From the NCBI RefSeq assembly GCF_020544405.1, contig NZ_CP065410.1, positions 6,043,501 to 6,107,500 of the forward strand: a stretch of 64,000 nucleotides of DNA. Reading direction: 5' to 3'. Source of the DNA: Pseudomonas sp. IAC-BECa141. GTDB taxonomy: Bacteria; Pseudomonadota; Gammaproteobacteria; Pseudomonadales; Pseudomonadaceae. Of this stretch, positions 8,274-16,174 are shown piece by piece. A program made the position numbers and the translations under genes. The notes beneath the pieces were generated by a model. It made no database searches. It was not told the DNA's origin and saw nothing but the letters and a program-made list of their open reading frames with translations. Positions within the stretch are counted from its first letter, which is position 1, and every line of letters starts with the position of its first letter.

Positions 8274-9674
8274 ATGACCGAAGCTGCTCTCGCCCCCGAA
8301 TCCCCGCACGCTCCGTCTGTTATTCGGCTGCTGCTCAACAAGCTGGGCGTCGCCTACGAAGAAGTGCTCGACCACCACGGCCTCAACGCCTCGCGCAAAG
8401 TGCAGGCCGTGTTGCTGGACGACGCGGTCGGTGCGCTGATGGTGCTGTTTCCACAGAGCCAGTTGCTGGATCTCAACCGCCTCGCCGAACTGACGGGCCG
8501 TCGCCTGACCGCCGTGTCCACCGAGCGCCTGGAAAAGATGCTCGGCAAACACAGCCTGAGCCTGCTGCCGGGCCTGCCGGCGCTGACCAGCTCGCCGTGC
8601 CTCTACGAAGAAAGCCTGCTGCGCGAGCCGAAGTTGCTGATCAACTCCGGCGAGCCGGGCCTGCTGCTGGAAATCGCCAGCGACGACTTCAAGACCATGC
8701 TGACCAAGGCCAGCGCCGCCAACTTCGGCGAAGCCCTGAGCAGCATCCGCCCGAACCTCGACCGCCCGGACGATGACCGCGAGGAAATCACCCAGGCCGT
8801 ACAGGCGTTTACCGCGCGGCGCATCCAGCAGCGTCTGGAAGCGACCATCGAGATTCCGCCACTGGCCGAAACCGCACAAAAAATCATCAAGCTGCGCGTC
8901 GACCCGAACGCCACCATCGACGACATCACCGGCGTGGTCGAAACCGACCCGGCGCTGGCTGCGCAAGTGGTGAGCTGGGCGGCGTCGCCGTACTACGCGT
9001 CGCCGGGCAAGATCCGTTCGGTAGAAGACGCGATCGTCCGCGTGCTGGGCTTCGATCTGGTGATCAACCTGGCTCTGGGCCTGGCCCTCGGCAAGACCCT
9101 GAGCCTGCCGAAAGACCACCCGCAACACACCACGCCGTACTGGCAGCAGTCGATCTACACCGCCGCCGTCATCGAAGGCCTGACCCGCGCCATGCCGCGC
9201 GCCCAGCGTCCGGAATCCGGCCTGACCTACCTCGCCGGCCTGCTGCACAACTTCGGCTACCTGCTGCTGGCCCACGTGTTCCCGCCGCACTTCTCGCTGA
9301 TCTGCCGGCACCTGGAGGTCAACCCGCACCTGTGCCACAGCTACGTCGAGCAACACCTGCTGGGCATCAGCCGCGAACAGATCGGCTCCTGGCTGATGCG
9401 CTACTGGGACATGCCGGACGAACTGGCCACCGCCCTGCGCTTCCAGCACGACCCGAACTACGACGGCGCCTACGCCGAATACCCGAACCTCGTCTGCCTG
9501 GCCGTGCGCCTGCTGCGCAGTCGCGGCATCGGCTCCGGGCCGGATGAAGACATCCCGGATGCGCTGCTGGAGCGTGTTGGTTTGACTCGCGACAAGGCCA
9601 ATGATGTGGTCAGCAAAGTACTGGAAGCCGAAGTCCTCCTGCGCGAACTGGCTTCGCAGTTCAGCCAGGCCTGA
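8274..9674 (+). CDS. YbaK-like / HDOD two-domain signalling protein
   Basis: A 466-residue protein. Residues about 13-150 resemble the YbaK/aminoacyl-tRNA deacylase fold (VIRLLLNKLGVAYEEVLDHH, LNRLAELTGRRL). Residues about 180-400 form an HDOD domain (a metal-independent HD-like output module), with IPPLAETAQKIIKLR at its start and YLAGLLHNFGYLLLAHVF in its core. HDOD proteins act in signalling and stress control, but the target here is unknown. The ATG at 8274 is chosen because the longer frame runs into recG. The gene order matches PA5346 of P. aeruginosa (from memory). A strong terminator follows. Confidence 0.8.
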   Translation: MTEAALAPESPHAPSVIRLLLNKLGVAYEEVLDHHGLNASRKVQAVLLDDAVGALMVLFPQSQLLDLNRLAELTGRRLTAVSTERLEKMLGKHSLSLLPGLPALTSSPCLYEESLLREPKLLINSGEPGLLLEIASDDFKTMLTKASAANFGEALSSIRPNLDRPDDDREEITQAVQAFTARRIQQRLEATIEIPPLAETAQKIIKLRVDPNATIDDITGVVETDPALAAQVVSWAASPYYASPGKIRSVEDAIVRVLGFDLVINLALGLALGKTLSLPKDHPQHTTPYWQQSIYTAAVIEGLTRAMPRAQRPESGLTYLAGLLHNFGYLLLAHVFPPHFSLICRHLEVNPHLCHSYVEQHLLGISREQIGSWLMRYWDMPDELATALRFQHDPNYDGAYAEYPNLVCLAVRLLRSRGIGSGPDEDIPDALLERVGLTRDKANDVVSKVLEAEVLLRELASQFSQA

Positions 9675-9685
9675 TTTGCGCTCAT

Positions 9686-9725
9686 AAAAAAGGCCCCGCA
9701 CTCAACCGAGTGTGGGGCCTTTGTA
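9686..9725 (+). terminator. Rho-independent terminator
   Basis: AAAGGCCCCGCACTC pairs with GAGTGTGGGGCCTTT around AACC. It is preceded by an A-run and followed by TTTGTATTT, so it can stop transcription of the HDOD gene and, on the other strand, of the converging SCP2-like gene. Confidence 0.85.
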
Positions 9726-9729
9726 TTTG

Positions 9730-9780
9730 ATCGTTCCCACGCTCTGCGTGGGAATGCAGCCCATGACGCTCCGCGTCACA
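9730..9780. repeat. REP element (GATCGTTCCCACGC family)
   Basis: Two hairpins: TTCCCACGC/GCGTGGGAA (9735-9755) and TGACGC/GCGTCA (9765-9779). Near-identical copies are at 10325-10375 and, in a paired form, at 55922-55998. Confidence 0.88.
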
Positions 9781-9794
9781 GCCTCACGCAATAC

Positions 9795-10181
9795 TCAAGC
9801 AGCCTTGGCCTTCGCCTTCCGCGGCTTCAAATACTTCATCAACCCCTGAAACCACATGACCAGCGCCGGATTCCCCTTCAGCTGGATCGACTTGTCCTGA
9901 ATCCCCTGCATGAACGCCAACTGCTTGTTCTTCGCCTGCATCGTGGCAAACCCGAACGCCGCATCCTTGAAGGCAATCGCAAACGCCGGCTCCGCCACCA
10001 CCCCGGACTTGCTGGTAATGCGCTGATCTTTCACCACGAAATGCCGCGCCACTTTCCCGTCCAGAGTCTGTAGCTGAAACACCAGATCCTTGTCACCCAA
10101 CTGCTGCTGGAACGCAGGATTTGTCCGACTGGCCTTACTCATCAACAGACCCAGCATCCACAGAAGAAAACGAAATTTCAT
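9795..10181 (-). CDS. Small SCP2-like conserved protein
   Basis: A 128-residue protein with an N-terminal hydrophobic/amphipathic segment (KFRFLLWMLGLLM) and a core LVFQLQTLDGKVARHFVVKD ... PAFAIAFKDAAFGFATM ... IQLKGNPALVMWFQGLMKYLKP. This resembles the SCP2 sterol-carrier fold, a lipid-binding domain also found in bacterial proteins of unknown ligand. The ATG at 10181 begins the conserved sequence; the longer frame to 10274 runs into repeat DNA. It occupies the position of PA5347, the last conserved gene before the T6SS island. Function is not established. Confidence 0.7.
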   Translation of the reverse strand: MKFRFLLWMLGLLMSKASRTNPAFQQQLGDKDLVFQLQTLDGKVARHFVVKDQRITSKSGVVAEPAFAIAFKDAAFGFATMQAKNKQLAFMQGIQDKSIQLKGNPALVMWFQGLMKYLKPRKAKAKAA

Positions 10182-10324
10182 GCGCACAGCCTCAAAAGGA
10201 AAATGAACGGCCGGGGGAGTGTAAGGGATTCGAACGGATTCGCCACTATCTTGGACGGATAGAAGACGATGCATGGCTTTTCTCGCATGATGACTACCAA
10301 GTCACGATTTCCGCCCCACAACCT

Positions 10325-10375
10325 GATCGTTCCCACGCTCCGCGTGGGAATGTCTCCCGTGACGCTCCGCGTCAC
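10325..10375. repeat. REP element (GATCGTTCCCACGC family)
   Basis: Second copy of the 9730 element with the same two hairpins, TTCCCACGC/GCGTGGGAA and TGACGC/GCGTCA, spaced by TGTCTCCCG. These copies sit at the left edge of the island. Confidence 0.88.
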
Positions 10376-10410
10376 ACCATCCCCCCGTCCTACACCTGAA
10401 GAAACACATT

Positions 10411-10440
10411 CCTGTAGGAGCTGCCGAAGGCTGCGATCTT
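10411..10440. repeat. Short Pseudomonas intergenic repeat (GTAGGAGCTGCC type)
   Basis: TGTAGGAGCTGCCGAAGGCT and the following GCGATCTT is a widespread Pseudomonas intergenic sequence (recognised from memory), here in a single copy. Confidence 0.55.
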
Positions 10441-10529
10441 TCGGTCTGCTGCCCCGCAAACCTATGGGAAATTTCCTGCGAAGCGCCGGGATACCTATGA
10501 ACTAGGCAGGCTGGGACATCACCGATAGC

Positions 10530-10740
10530 CTCTGTGTGTCACCGCAAAATCGGTGACTCGGACGTGCAAGTCCGGGCTCGTCATTCATCCGGTTATAGCT
10601 ATTCACCATGCATTTTCCTATGCTCGCGAATCGTTATGGCGGCTGTGTGTGGGAGACCTTTGGGTCTGCCGGTTGCCGAGTCCGGTCTTGCACACCTATA
10701 CACAGCTGCCACCCTTTCGAAGCAAGCGAAGTGGTGTCGG
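10530..10740 (+). promoter_or_regulatory. Structured leader upstream of the DUF6124-like gene
   Basis: No convincing gene, but dense pairing potential. Hairpin 1: GTCACCG/CGGTGAC (10538-10557). Hairpin 2: CGGAC/GTCCG (10559-10574). A 12-pair stem joins GGCGGCTGTGTG (10638-10649) to TACACAGCTGCC (10699-10710) and encloses hairpin AGACC/GGTCT (10654-10667). A last stem, CACC...TTTCG with CGAA..GGTG (about 10710-10736), ends about 30 bases before the ATG. No Shine-Dalgarno sequence is visible. The layout suggests an untranslated regulatory RNA or a folded 5' leader; this is inference. Confidence 0.45.
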
Positions 10741-10763
10741 CTCCATGACTCGGTAAAATCACG

Positions 10764-11140
10764 ATGATCAAACCAACACCCAATCCCCCGAAATTCCAGA
10801 AAACCCGGAAACCTCCCCTTACGAATCCCTCGATTCAAAGAAACTCCACGAAGCCGCCGAACGCGCCCTCGACCACCACTTCAAACCCAGAACCACACGC
10901 CCCAAACGCCTGGGCGGCCTGTTCGCCCTCTGCCCCAACGCCGACGCTGAAGCCCTCATGGCCAACGCCTCCGAAGACCTCCTGTCCATCAGCGCTTTCG
11001 CCGCCAACCTGGCCGACGACCTCGACGGCCCCCGCCGCTCGATGGCATTGGGCCTGAGCAGAATGGCGGATGGCGTGCGGTTAATGGTGGAAGGCACGCT
11101 CGATCACATTGAGTTTCGGGAGTATCAGGGCAAGCCGTAG
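10764..11140 (+). pseudogene. DUF6124-like gene, frameshifted in a C5 run
   Basis: The ATG at 10764 opens MIKPTPNPP and then leaves the conserved frame at the C run 10785-10789. From 10790 a continuous frame reads EIPENPETSPYESLDSKKL, AAERALDHHFKP ... ANASEDLLSISAFAANLADD ... to a stop at 11140. This is the pattern of the small Pseudomonas DUF6124 family (about 120 residues, function unknown). One extra C would restore a single 126-residue frame; the conserved frame has no start of its own (stop at 10754). Either a real frameshift or a base missed in sequencing. Family name from memory. Confidence 0.7.
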
Positions 11141-11196
11141 CTGAATCGCGGGTGGAAAAAAGGGGACGTTGAGTCCCCTTTCGAAACTATCCGTTC

Positions 11197-11634
11197 TTAC
11201 CACTGGCAACCGGTCTCAGGTGTCGCCTCCATGGTGATGTCTTGATCGAACGAGTACTGCTTGCCCGATTTGTAATTCCTGTAGTGCATCGAATTCACCC
11301 TCGCACCCTGAGTTGCCATCTCATATTCTCCAGTCACCACACCGTCAGAAACTTCTACCCACGTCGTCGTGAACTGATGAGGGCCTTCCTCAGTCATGAC
11401 CTCGTCCTCGGTGTTCCGATAGACAAGGGGGATAGCTTTCTTCGACTTGCTATACCTGACACCTGCGCCGCCCCATTTGGTGACAGTGTCGAAATAGGTT
11501 CTGAATTCAAAATTGATGTTGTTTCCATCAAGTGAGCGAAAGCAAGAAACCCGCGTTGAGACTTCGCTATAGGCGGCAAGCGGAGAAAGACACAGCGCAA
11601 CAAAGAACATTGAGGCAGTTTTCAAACCGTTCAT
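11197..11634 (-). CDS. Exported protein of unknown function in the VgrG cargo
   Basis: A 145-residue protein with a signal peptide (MNGLKTASMFFVALCLSPLAAYSEV, cleavage near AYS; quoted in part). The mature part is about 120 residues with two Cys (in VSCFRS and near the end in TGCQW) that could form a disulfide, and a beta-rich look (FEFRTYFD, TTTWVEVSDGVVTGEYEMA). I recognise no family. The ATG at 11634 lies 4 bases after the stop of the LprI-like gene (TGAAGGAATG), so it is probably coupled to it. Periplasmic location and context suggest an inhibitor or immunity role, which is inference. Confidence 0.65.
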   Translation of the reverse strand: MNGLKTASMFFVALCLSPLAAYSEVSTRVSCFRSLDGNNINFEFRTYFDTVTKWGGAGVRYSKSKKAIPLVYRNTEDEVMTEEGPHQFTTTWVEVSDGVVTGEYEMATQGARVNSMHYRNYKSGKQYSFDQDITMEATPETGCQW

Positions 11635-11638
11635 TCCT

Positions 11639-12238
11639 TCAACGATTAAGAGGTAATTGAAAGCGCATGCGCACTGCGCAGTTAGCGATGTCCTCCCGGA
11701 ACACACGCTCACTCATTTCGCAGTGCCCATCGACGTATTGCCGCCACAACGGATCGTCGAAGTTGTCACCCCCCAATCGTTCCATCGAAGCCGTCAGACC
11801 TTTTTCTCGATCCTGCCCCGCCATGGCCGATGCAGCTTTATAAAAACCGTCCAGGGGTAACCCAGTCTGCAGAGCAACCAATTCCCCCAACCGGGCATTG
11901 CTTGTTTGCACCAGGCACCCAAGCCTTTCGATGGGCGCCTCTGCACCGGGCAAGGCCGACTGATAGACATCCTCGCAATACGCCTCTTTGAAGCGCACCC
12001 ACTTCTTTTGCACATCAGTCAGTTTCTTCTTGTCGGTCGGCGCCAAACCGACCAGCGCTTTCTTGTATTGCTCATTCAGCACTGCATCGACTTTCTCGAA
12101 AGACTGCTGACCGCAAATGATCAAATCGGGATTGGAAAAGCTGTCGGGATTGCAGGTTTCCTGAGCATGCGCAGGAACCAGCAAAGCAGCCAAAGAAACA
12201 CCCGCGACCAGTTCAAGGAACGTCTTGAGTTTGATCAT
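11639..12238 (-). CDS. LprI/DUF1311-like periplasmic lysozyme inhibitor
   Basis: A 199-residue exported protein. A signal peptide (residues about 1-25, ending VPAHA) is followed by the Cys-rich LprI-N/DUF1311 pattern: C..., IICGQQSFEKVDAVLNEQYK, LTDVQKKWVRFKEAYCEDVY, ERLGCLVQTSNARLGEL. Members of this family inhibit lysozymes in the envelope. A further 75-residue C-terminal part has three more Cys. It sits two genes after a chitosanase-like effector, so a role in protecting the cell wall from that enzyme is plausible. Its ATG overlaps the stop of the upstream 41-aa fragment (ATGA). Confidence 0.75.
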   Translation of the reverse strand: MIKLKTFLELVAGVSLAALLVPAHAQETCNPDSFSNPDLIICGQQSFEKVDAVLNEQYKKALVGLAPTDKKKLTDVQKKWVRFKEAYCEDVYQSALPGAEAPIERLGCLVQTSNARLGELVALQTGLPLDGFYKAASAMAGQDREKGLTASMERLGGDNFDDPLWRQYVDGHCEMSERVFREDIANCAVRMRFQLPLNR

Positions 12239-12360
12239 GATCCGGATACTCCAGAGCTGCGCTCAGCAACCCGAGCAGGAATCTTCGAAGCCTTTCCTGC
12301 TTCCGACATGCTCGATGCATATTGCTTGTACGCCGGCACCGCGCGCTCTTTATCGTTCAT
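12235..12360 (-). pseudogene. C-terminal fragment of a duplicated TPR gene (41 aa)
   Basis: A short frame, MNDKERAVPAYKQYASSMSE and 21 more residues, ends in ATGA shared with the LprI-like start. With the two preceding codons (WA) it aligns without gaps to the C-terminus of the TPR protein at 12649-13557: WAxxDxxxAxxxYKxYxxxMxExGKxxKxPxRVxxR. An in-frame stop lies just before WA, and 12361-12648 shows no further similarity. It is best read as the tail left from a tandem duplication; a functional micro-ORF kept for translational coupling is an alternative. Confidence 0.55.
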
Positions 12361-12648
12361 AGCCCATTACTGTCCGAAGCGGTTTCAAGCAAAAACGGGA
12401 CGAATTTGTTTTCGCAAAATCGAGCGCAACAAATAAATCCGCCCCCTTTAACTCACCGACAACAGTCGTTTCACTTCGCATCCCTTGATTGATGAATTGC
12501 AATCCAATACCCCGCAAAAAAAAACGGAAGAACCAACCGGACAATTCAATTTGAAGTCCCTTGGCAGAAACCCCATCAAACGACAGCGCTGCCAAGGCCC
12601 AGCCATGACTGGTGAGCCTTAATAAAGAGTAATCTGCAACTTCTTCTA
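12361..12648. other. Non-coding remnant stretch
   Basis: AT-rich, with no frame that has both a good start and recognisable product. Short frames (for example minus 12595-12350, TTG start) have no ribosome site and overlap the decayed gene copy. Probably degraded cargo DNA. Confidence 0.5.
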
Positions 12649-13557
12649 TTACTGCGCCGTAGCGCGCTGCCTCACCCGATCAGGAACCTTGGCTTGCTTG
12701 CCATCTTCGTTCATGAGTTCGATGTACACCTTGTAGTTTTTTTCTGCGGATGCTTGATCACCTTCCGCCCAATAGGCATCTGCCAGATTAAGATAGGCGA
12801 CTGTCCGCCTAGGACTTTCTGAAATAACTTTTTTCAAGAGCCAAATTGCGTCGTTGTTGAAGCCTGCCTGCTGCCAAAAAAATGCTACGTCATTGAACAC
12901 TTGCTGGCTGGCAGAAGAATAACCATACTCACCAATGTAGCGTTCAATAAAACTACGCTTCGGAAAATCAGCAAACCTGGACTCATCCTTATAAAGGCGC
13001 GATGTAGCATTTTTGAACTCAATCAACAGCTCTTCTTTTATTTTTTTTTCCACGCCGGAAACCAATTGTAACTTACTCAAGCAATCAGAACTTTCACATT
13101 TCTGCGTTTCGTCATGCTCAAGTACCGAATAGCAATATGGTTGCGGCTGCCCCGCAGAGCCAGGACCTTTCTGCAGATATATAAGGCCATCATCATTTGT
13201 ATTGATTGATTGACAATAAGGAACCACACCAAAAGTATCAGGTACTCCGGACCTGTTTTTACCAATATCTACACTACTTACGATCTTGCTCGCATCAAGT
13301 GTTTGCACCTTTCCGTTAGAACTAAGTATCCAGAAGCTGTTTTCCTGAGAGCTACAGTCACATTCGCAACTCAATATATAACTTTGGCTCCTGATATCAA
13401 ATTTCGCCTTCGGAACGCCATCAGAACCACAGAAGTTCTCCGAAATAGCCACAGAACAAATATTGGTATCAGGATCGCATACTAATTTTTTGCTTTCGCT
13501 CCACGCCGGTGAAGAAAACAAAATCAAAGTAATAAACCAGCGGAATTTAAAGCTCAC
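12649..13557 (-). CDS. Exported TPR-like protein, candidate T6SS immunity/accessory protein
   Basis: A 302-residue protein with a signal peptide (VSFKFRWFITLILFSSPAWS). The N-terminal half has many Cys (LVCDPDTNICSV, CECDCSS, CESSDC) suited to periplasmic disulfides. The C-terminal half has helical TPR-type repeats: NDVAFFWQQAGFNNDAIWLL and LNLADAYWAEGDQASAEKNY. The GTG at 13557 is chosen: it follows GAGGG by 10 bases and starts the signal sequence, overlapping the effector stop by 11 bases, so the two are coupled. AT-rich compared with core genes. Function inferred only from its place next to a cell-wall hydrolase. Confidence 0.65.
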   Translation of the reverse strand: MSFKFRWFITLILFSSPAWSESKKLVCDPDTNICSVAISENFCGSDGVPKAKFDIRSQSYILSCECDCSSQENSFWILSSNGKVQTLDASKIVSSVDIGKNRSGVPDTFGVVPYCQSINTNDDGLIYLQKGPGSAGQPQPYCYSVLEHDETQKCESSDCLSKLQLVSGVEKKIKEELLIEFKNATSRLYKDESRFADFPKRSFIERYIGEYGYSSASQQVFNDVAFFWQQAGFNNDAIWLLKKVISESPRRTVAYLNLADAYWAEGDQASAEKNYKVYIELMNEDGKQAKVPDRVRQRATAQ

Positions 13558-16174
13558 AAATATCACCCTCAACGATTATTCCGTAATTACCGTTTTCTCG
13601 CGTGGCCGTATTGCCACTCATTGTAGCGGTATATTTTTGTCCTTGAATGATCCCCATCCGACGACTGAATGCATCAGCCCTGTAGGCCGTCGCCGCTTTT
13701 TCTGCTCGTTTTTTACATACAAAAATCAGTAGTTCTTTCTGAGTTGTAATATTGGCGCTTGGGAACTCAGTTCTAATAAGCTGTTCCGCCTTCGAAAGGT
13801 TGTTCTGCTGAACACACAAATCGTATAGCGCACAGTACGTCCGTAGCTGAATCTTCGCCATCAAATTCGGTGCCAATTCGCGCATCAATTTGATGCAAGA
13901 CATCACATTGTCATTGTATTTCGCCGCATGATTCAGCTGAATCTTCTGAAACGCCTCGACTTCGCCAATTTTTTTAAAGGCCGACTTCCACCCCGCGTTG
14001 TTGTTGGCGATCACTCCCGACGCCCAACTCATTTGGGCAGTCGTATCCGCAGAGTTCAGCGAAGTTATCAATGCCTGGAAATTCATGTTGGCGCCAAAGC
14101 ATCCATCAAAAGTAGCTTGATCCGCTCCCCGCATCTCCAACAAAACCGGCCCCAAAGTACCCTGCCCAAAGTTCCACTGAATAACACCGAAAGACATTCC
14201 TTGACCGTCGAAGTTACCCGCCAGTGCCTCATAATCCAGCTTGCTCTTTCCTTCGTATCCGGAGGAAACCAATAGGGCAATTTCTTTCGCCTTGCTGAGT
14301 GGGATACAAGCAGCTGACAGCGCGTTCGCTACAAATGCAATCGAATGAAAATGCCATATCAAATCGGTACTGATGGCAGCCTTTTCTTTCAGATCATCCC
14401 AAAATACATAGCTGCTGATCCTTTCTTTTTCATGCTTCAGTGTCTTCGGAGCATGCTCAAGCTCTGTATCGAGCCGGCTCCATTTGGGAGCATCTGCTTT
14501 CGCTTTCCACTCGGTCGGATGATGGGCCACCAGCCTGGACCATTGCGAGCGCGTGTCTGGGTTTTTCAAAGCCTCGGCCAACTCGGTCGGATCGACGTCC
14601 CCGCTCTTGTCTTTATCGATCTTCGCAAACAGATCCTGAAAGAACGCAGGCATGTCTTTCGGATCGAGAAATCCGTCCGCTGTCGCATTGGTTTCTTCGA
14701 CGATCTGAAACCCCAGCTTTTCCCAATCATGCTGAGTGATGATTTGTGCACCGGCTTTCTTGACCAGGCCGTTGACCGCCTGAGCATTGTCAGTGACGGT
14801 CACATCGTAGTAATCGTCGGTACCCACTTTAATGACCGGGGCCTTGTTCAAATCAACCGCATGTTCCGTTTTCAGCACCGTACTATCCGTCGCAGGTGCT
14901 TTTTTCTTCAACTCACCTCCGGCCGGCAAATACAGATATTGCTTGCCGATCTTCAGCCCAGCCGTATTCTTGAGGAAGTCTTTTATGTCGGCTTCGGCAG
15001 TAAATATCTCGACGTGTACTTGATACTTACTCGCTACACCGCCATCTTCGCCGGTCAGATTTTCAGTCAATCCCAGATAGCCAATCGGATCTCCCGCCTT
15101 GATACCGGTACTGGCAGATTCTACAGAATTGAAGCTACTCGGGATTACATCCCAGGCAACGTGGTCGTTTTCCACAATCGCCCAAAAGCTGGGAGGAAGG
15201 CTTCCCGCCCCTGCCAAACTACCACTGCTGGTACACTTCGCCATTCGGCGAATTGTCCCGGAAACATTGAGATTCAGAACCTCTTTGCTTTCAAACTCCA
15301 CCGTACTATGAGGGGTAAGTTGCAGCGAGCCCATCTTGGCACCGGCGGCCTGTCCATTTTGGGGCGAGACCGGATCTTGATAAAGTTCCAATCTCTTCAA
15401 TGCGGTTCCCTTCACCTTGCCTTGCCAATATTTGGGCTTTAAACGCTCCGGGATCGGGTCTGCCAGCCATATACGTGCGGGTTTGGAGTTTTTGTAGGGC
15501 TCTCCATCTTTCAAGTACGCGAACCAGACCTCTTTGCCAGCTTCGCGAACTTTGTGGCCACTTTTTTTAACGCTACCTGACAGGATTTTCCCTTTCGCAT
15601 AGGTAACGTTGCCTAAGTCCTTTTGATCCAATATCTCAAGTTTGGTCCCCGCAACGAGCTTTCCGACGTTCTGTATGCTGCTGGATTCAGGGAAATCGTC
15701 GTAAGCGTTGAAGTCACTTACTTTCATGGTCACTTTAGGCTTTGGAGTTTCTTCCTCAGTCAGCGGATAACGCTTGAAGGGCAGAAGGTGCATGTACAAG
15801 CTGTAGAAATTAAGCTTGTTTTGCTTGCCTTTATTCGGTCCTTCTTCTGGGTTTGGTGCAGATTTGTACTCATGTCGCACCAAACAAAACGAGTTGGAAT
15901 ACTTAAGTTTTTTCTCATTTTCGCCGAATGTGGACTCCAAATAATCTTCGTTAAGTCGGTAGGCCACAACTTCACCGTCGGCCATACACCGAATTGGTTC
16001 GTTCAAAATGCATTGAGGAGCGCTGGCATTGCTGATGTGAATGCCGCCGTGCCAAAACTTGTTGCTGCCCAGCAGGTAGTGGCCAGCAGTTTCAGCCTCT
16101 AGGGCTTTGTATACTTCATCTGCTCCAGTGAACTGCTTACCATCTGGTTTTCTAAATGGATATTGAAAACTCAT
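13547..16174 (-). CDS. Multidomain T6SS peptidoglycan hydrolase: M23-like, EF-hands, chitosanase-like
   Basis: An 875-residue protein, VgrG-linked. Residues about 35-390 resemble an M23 peptidase split by a long insert: WHGGIH (H42, H46), YMHL (H129), GDPIGYLG (361-368), VHVEI (H387). The usual HxGxD Asp is His46 and the first His of HxH is Gln385, so zinc binding is altered. Residues 496-507 and 520-531 are two EF-hand loops; the second is textbook (DKDKSGDVDPTE). Residues about 630-875 are lysozyme/chitosanase-like: E641, D656 in DGQGMSFGVIQWNFGQG, ending RRMGIIQGQ. The ATG at 16174 overlaps the upstream stop (TGATG). In its frame, just upstream, lies an Ala-Pro linker without a start, so it was probably one protein with the NlpC-like gene. 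Confidence 0.7.
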   Translation of the reverse strand: MSFQYPFRKPDGKQFTGADEVYKALEAETAGHYLLGSNKFWHGGIHISNASAPQCILNEPIRCMADGEVVAYRLNEDYLESTFGENEKKLKYSNSFCLVRHEYKSAPNPEEGPNKGKQNKLNFYSLYMHLLPFKRYPLTEEETPKPKVTMKVSDFNAYDDFPESSSIQNVGKLVAGTKLEILDQKDLGNVTYAKGKILSGSVKKSGHKVREAGKEVWFAYLKDGEPYKNSKPARIWLADPIPERLKPKYWQGKVKGTALKRLELYQDPVSPQNGQAAGAKMGSLQLTPHSTVEFESKEVLNLNVSGTIRRMAKCTSSGSLAGAGSLPPSFWAIVENDHVAWDVIPSSFNSVESASTGIKAGDPIGYLGLTENLTGEDGGVASKYQVHVEIFTAEADIKDFLKNTAGLKIGKQYLYLPAGGELKKKAPATDSTVLKTEHAVDLNKAPVIKVGTDDYYDVTVTDNAQAVNGLVKKAGAQIITQHDWEKLGFQIVEETNATADGFLDPKDMPAFFQDLFAKIDKDKSGDVDPTELAEALKNPDTRSQWSRLVAHHPTEWKAKADAPKWSRLDTELEHAPKTLKHEKERISSYVFWDDLKEKAAISTDLIWHFHSIAFVANALSAACIPLSKAKEIALLVSSGYEGKSKLDYEALAGNFDGQGMSFGVIQWNFGQGTLGPVLLEMRGADQATFDGCFGANMNFQALITSLNSADTTAQMSWASGVIANNNAGWKSAFKKIGEVEAFQKIQLNHAAKYNDNVMSCIKLMRELAPNLMAKIQLRTYCALYDLCVQQNNLSKAEQLIRTEFPSANITTQKELLIFVCKKRAEKAATAYRADAFSRRMGIIQGQKYTATMSGNTATRENGNYGIIVEGDICEL

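Noticed and set aside
9730..10375. Repeated GATCGTTCCCACGC units as a possible CRISPR-like array
   Set aside because: The copies are palindromic REP elements separated by a gene, with no regular spacers and no cas genes nearby.
10534..10767. Small open frames over the structured leader
   Set aside because: They have no ribosome site, no recognisable product, and the sequence is better explained by RNA pairing.
12350..12595. Minus 81-codon frame upstream of the LprI-like gene
   Set aside because: TTG start without ribosome site, out of frame with the recognisable TPR fragment it overlaps.
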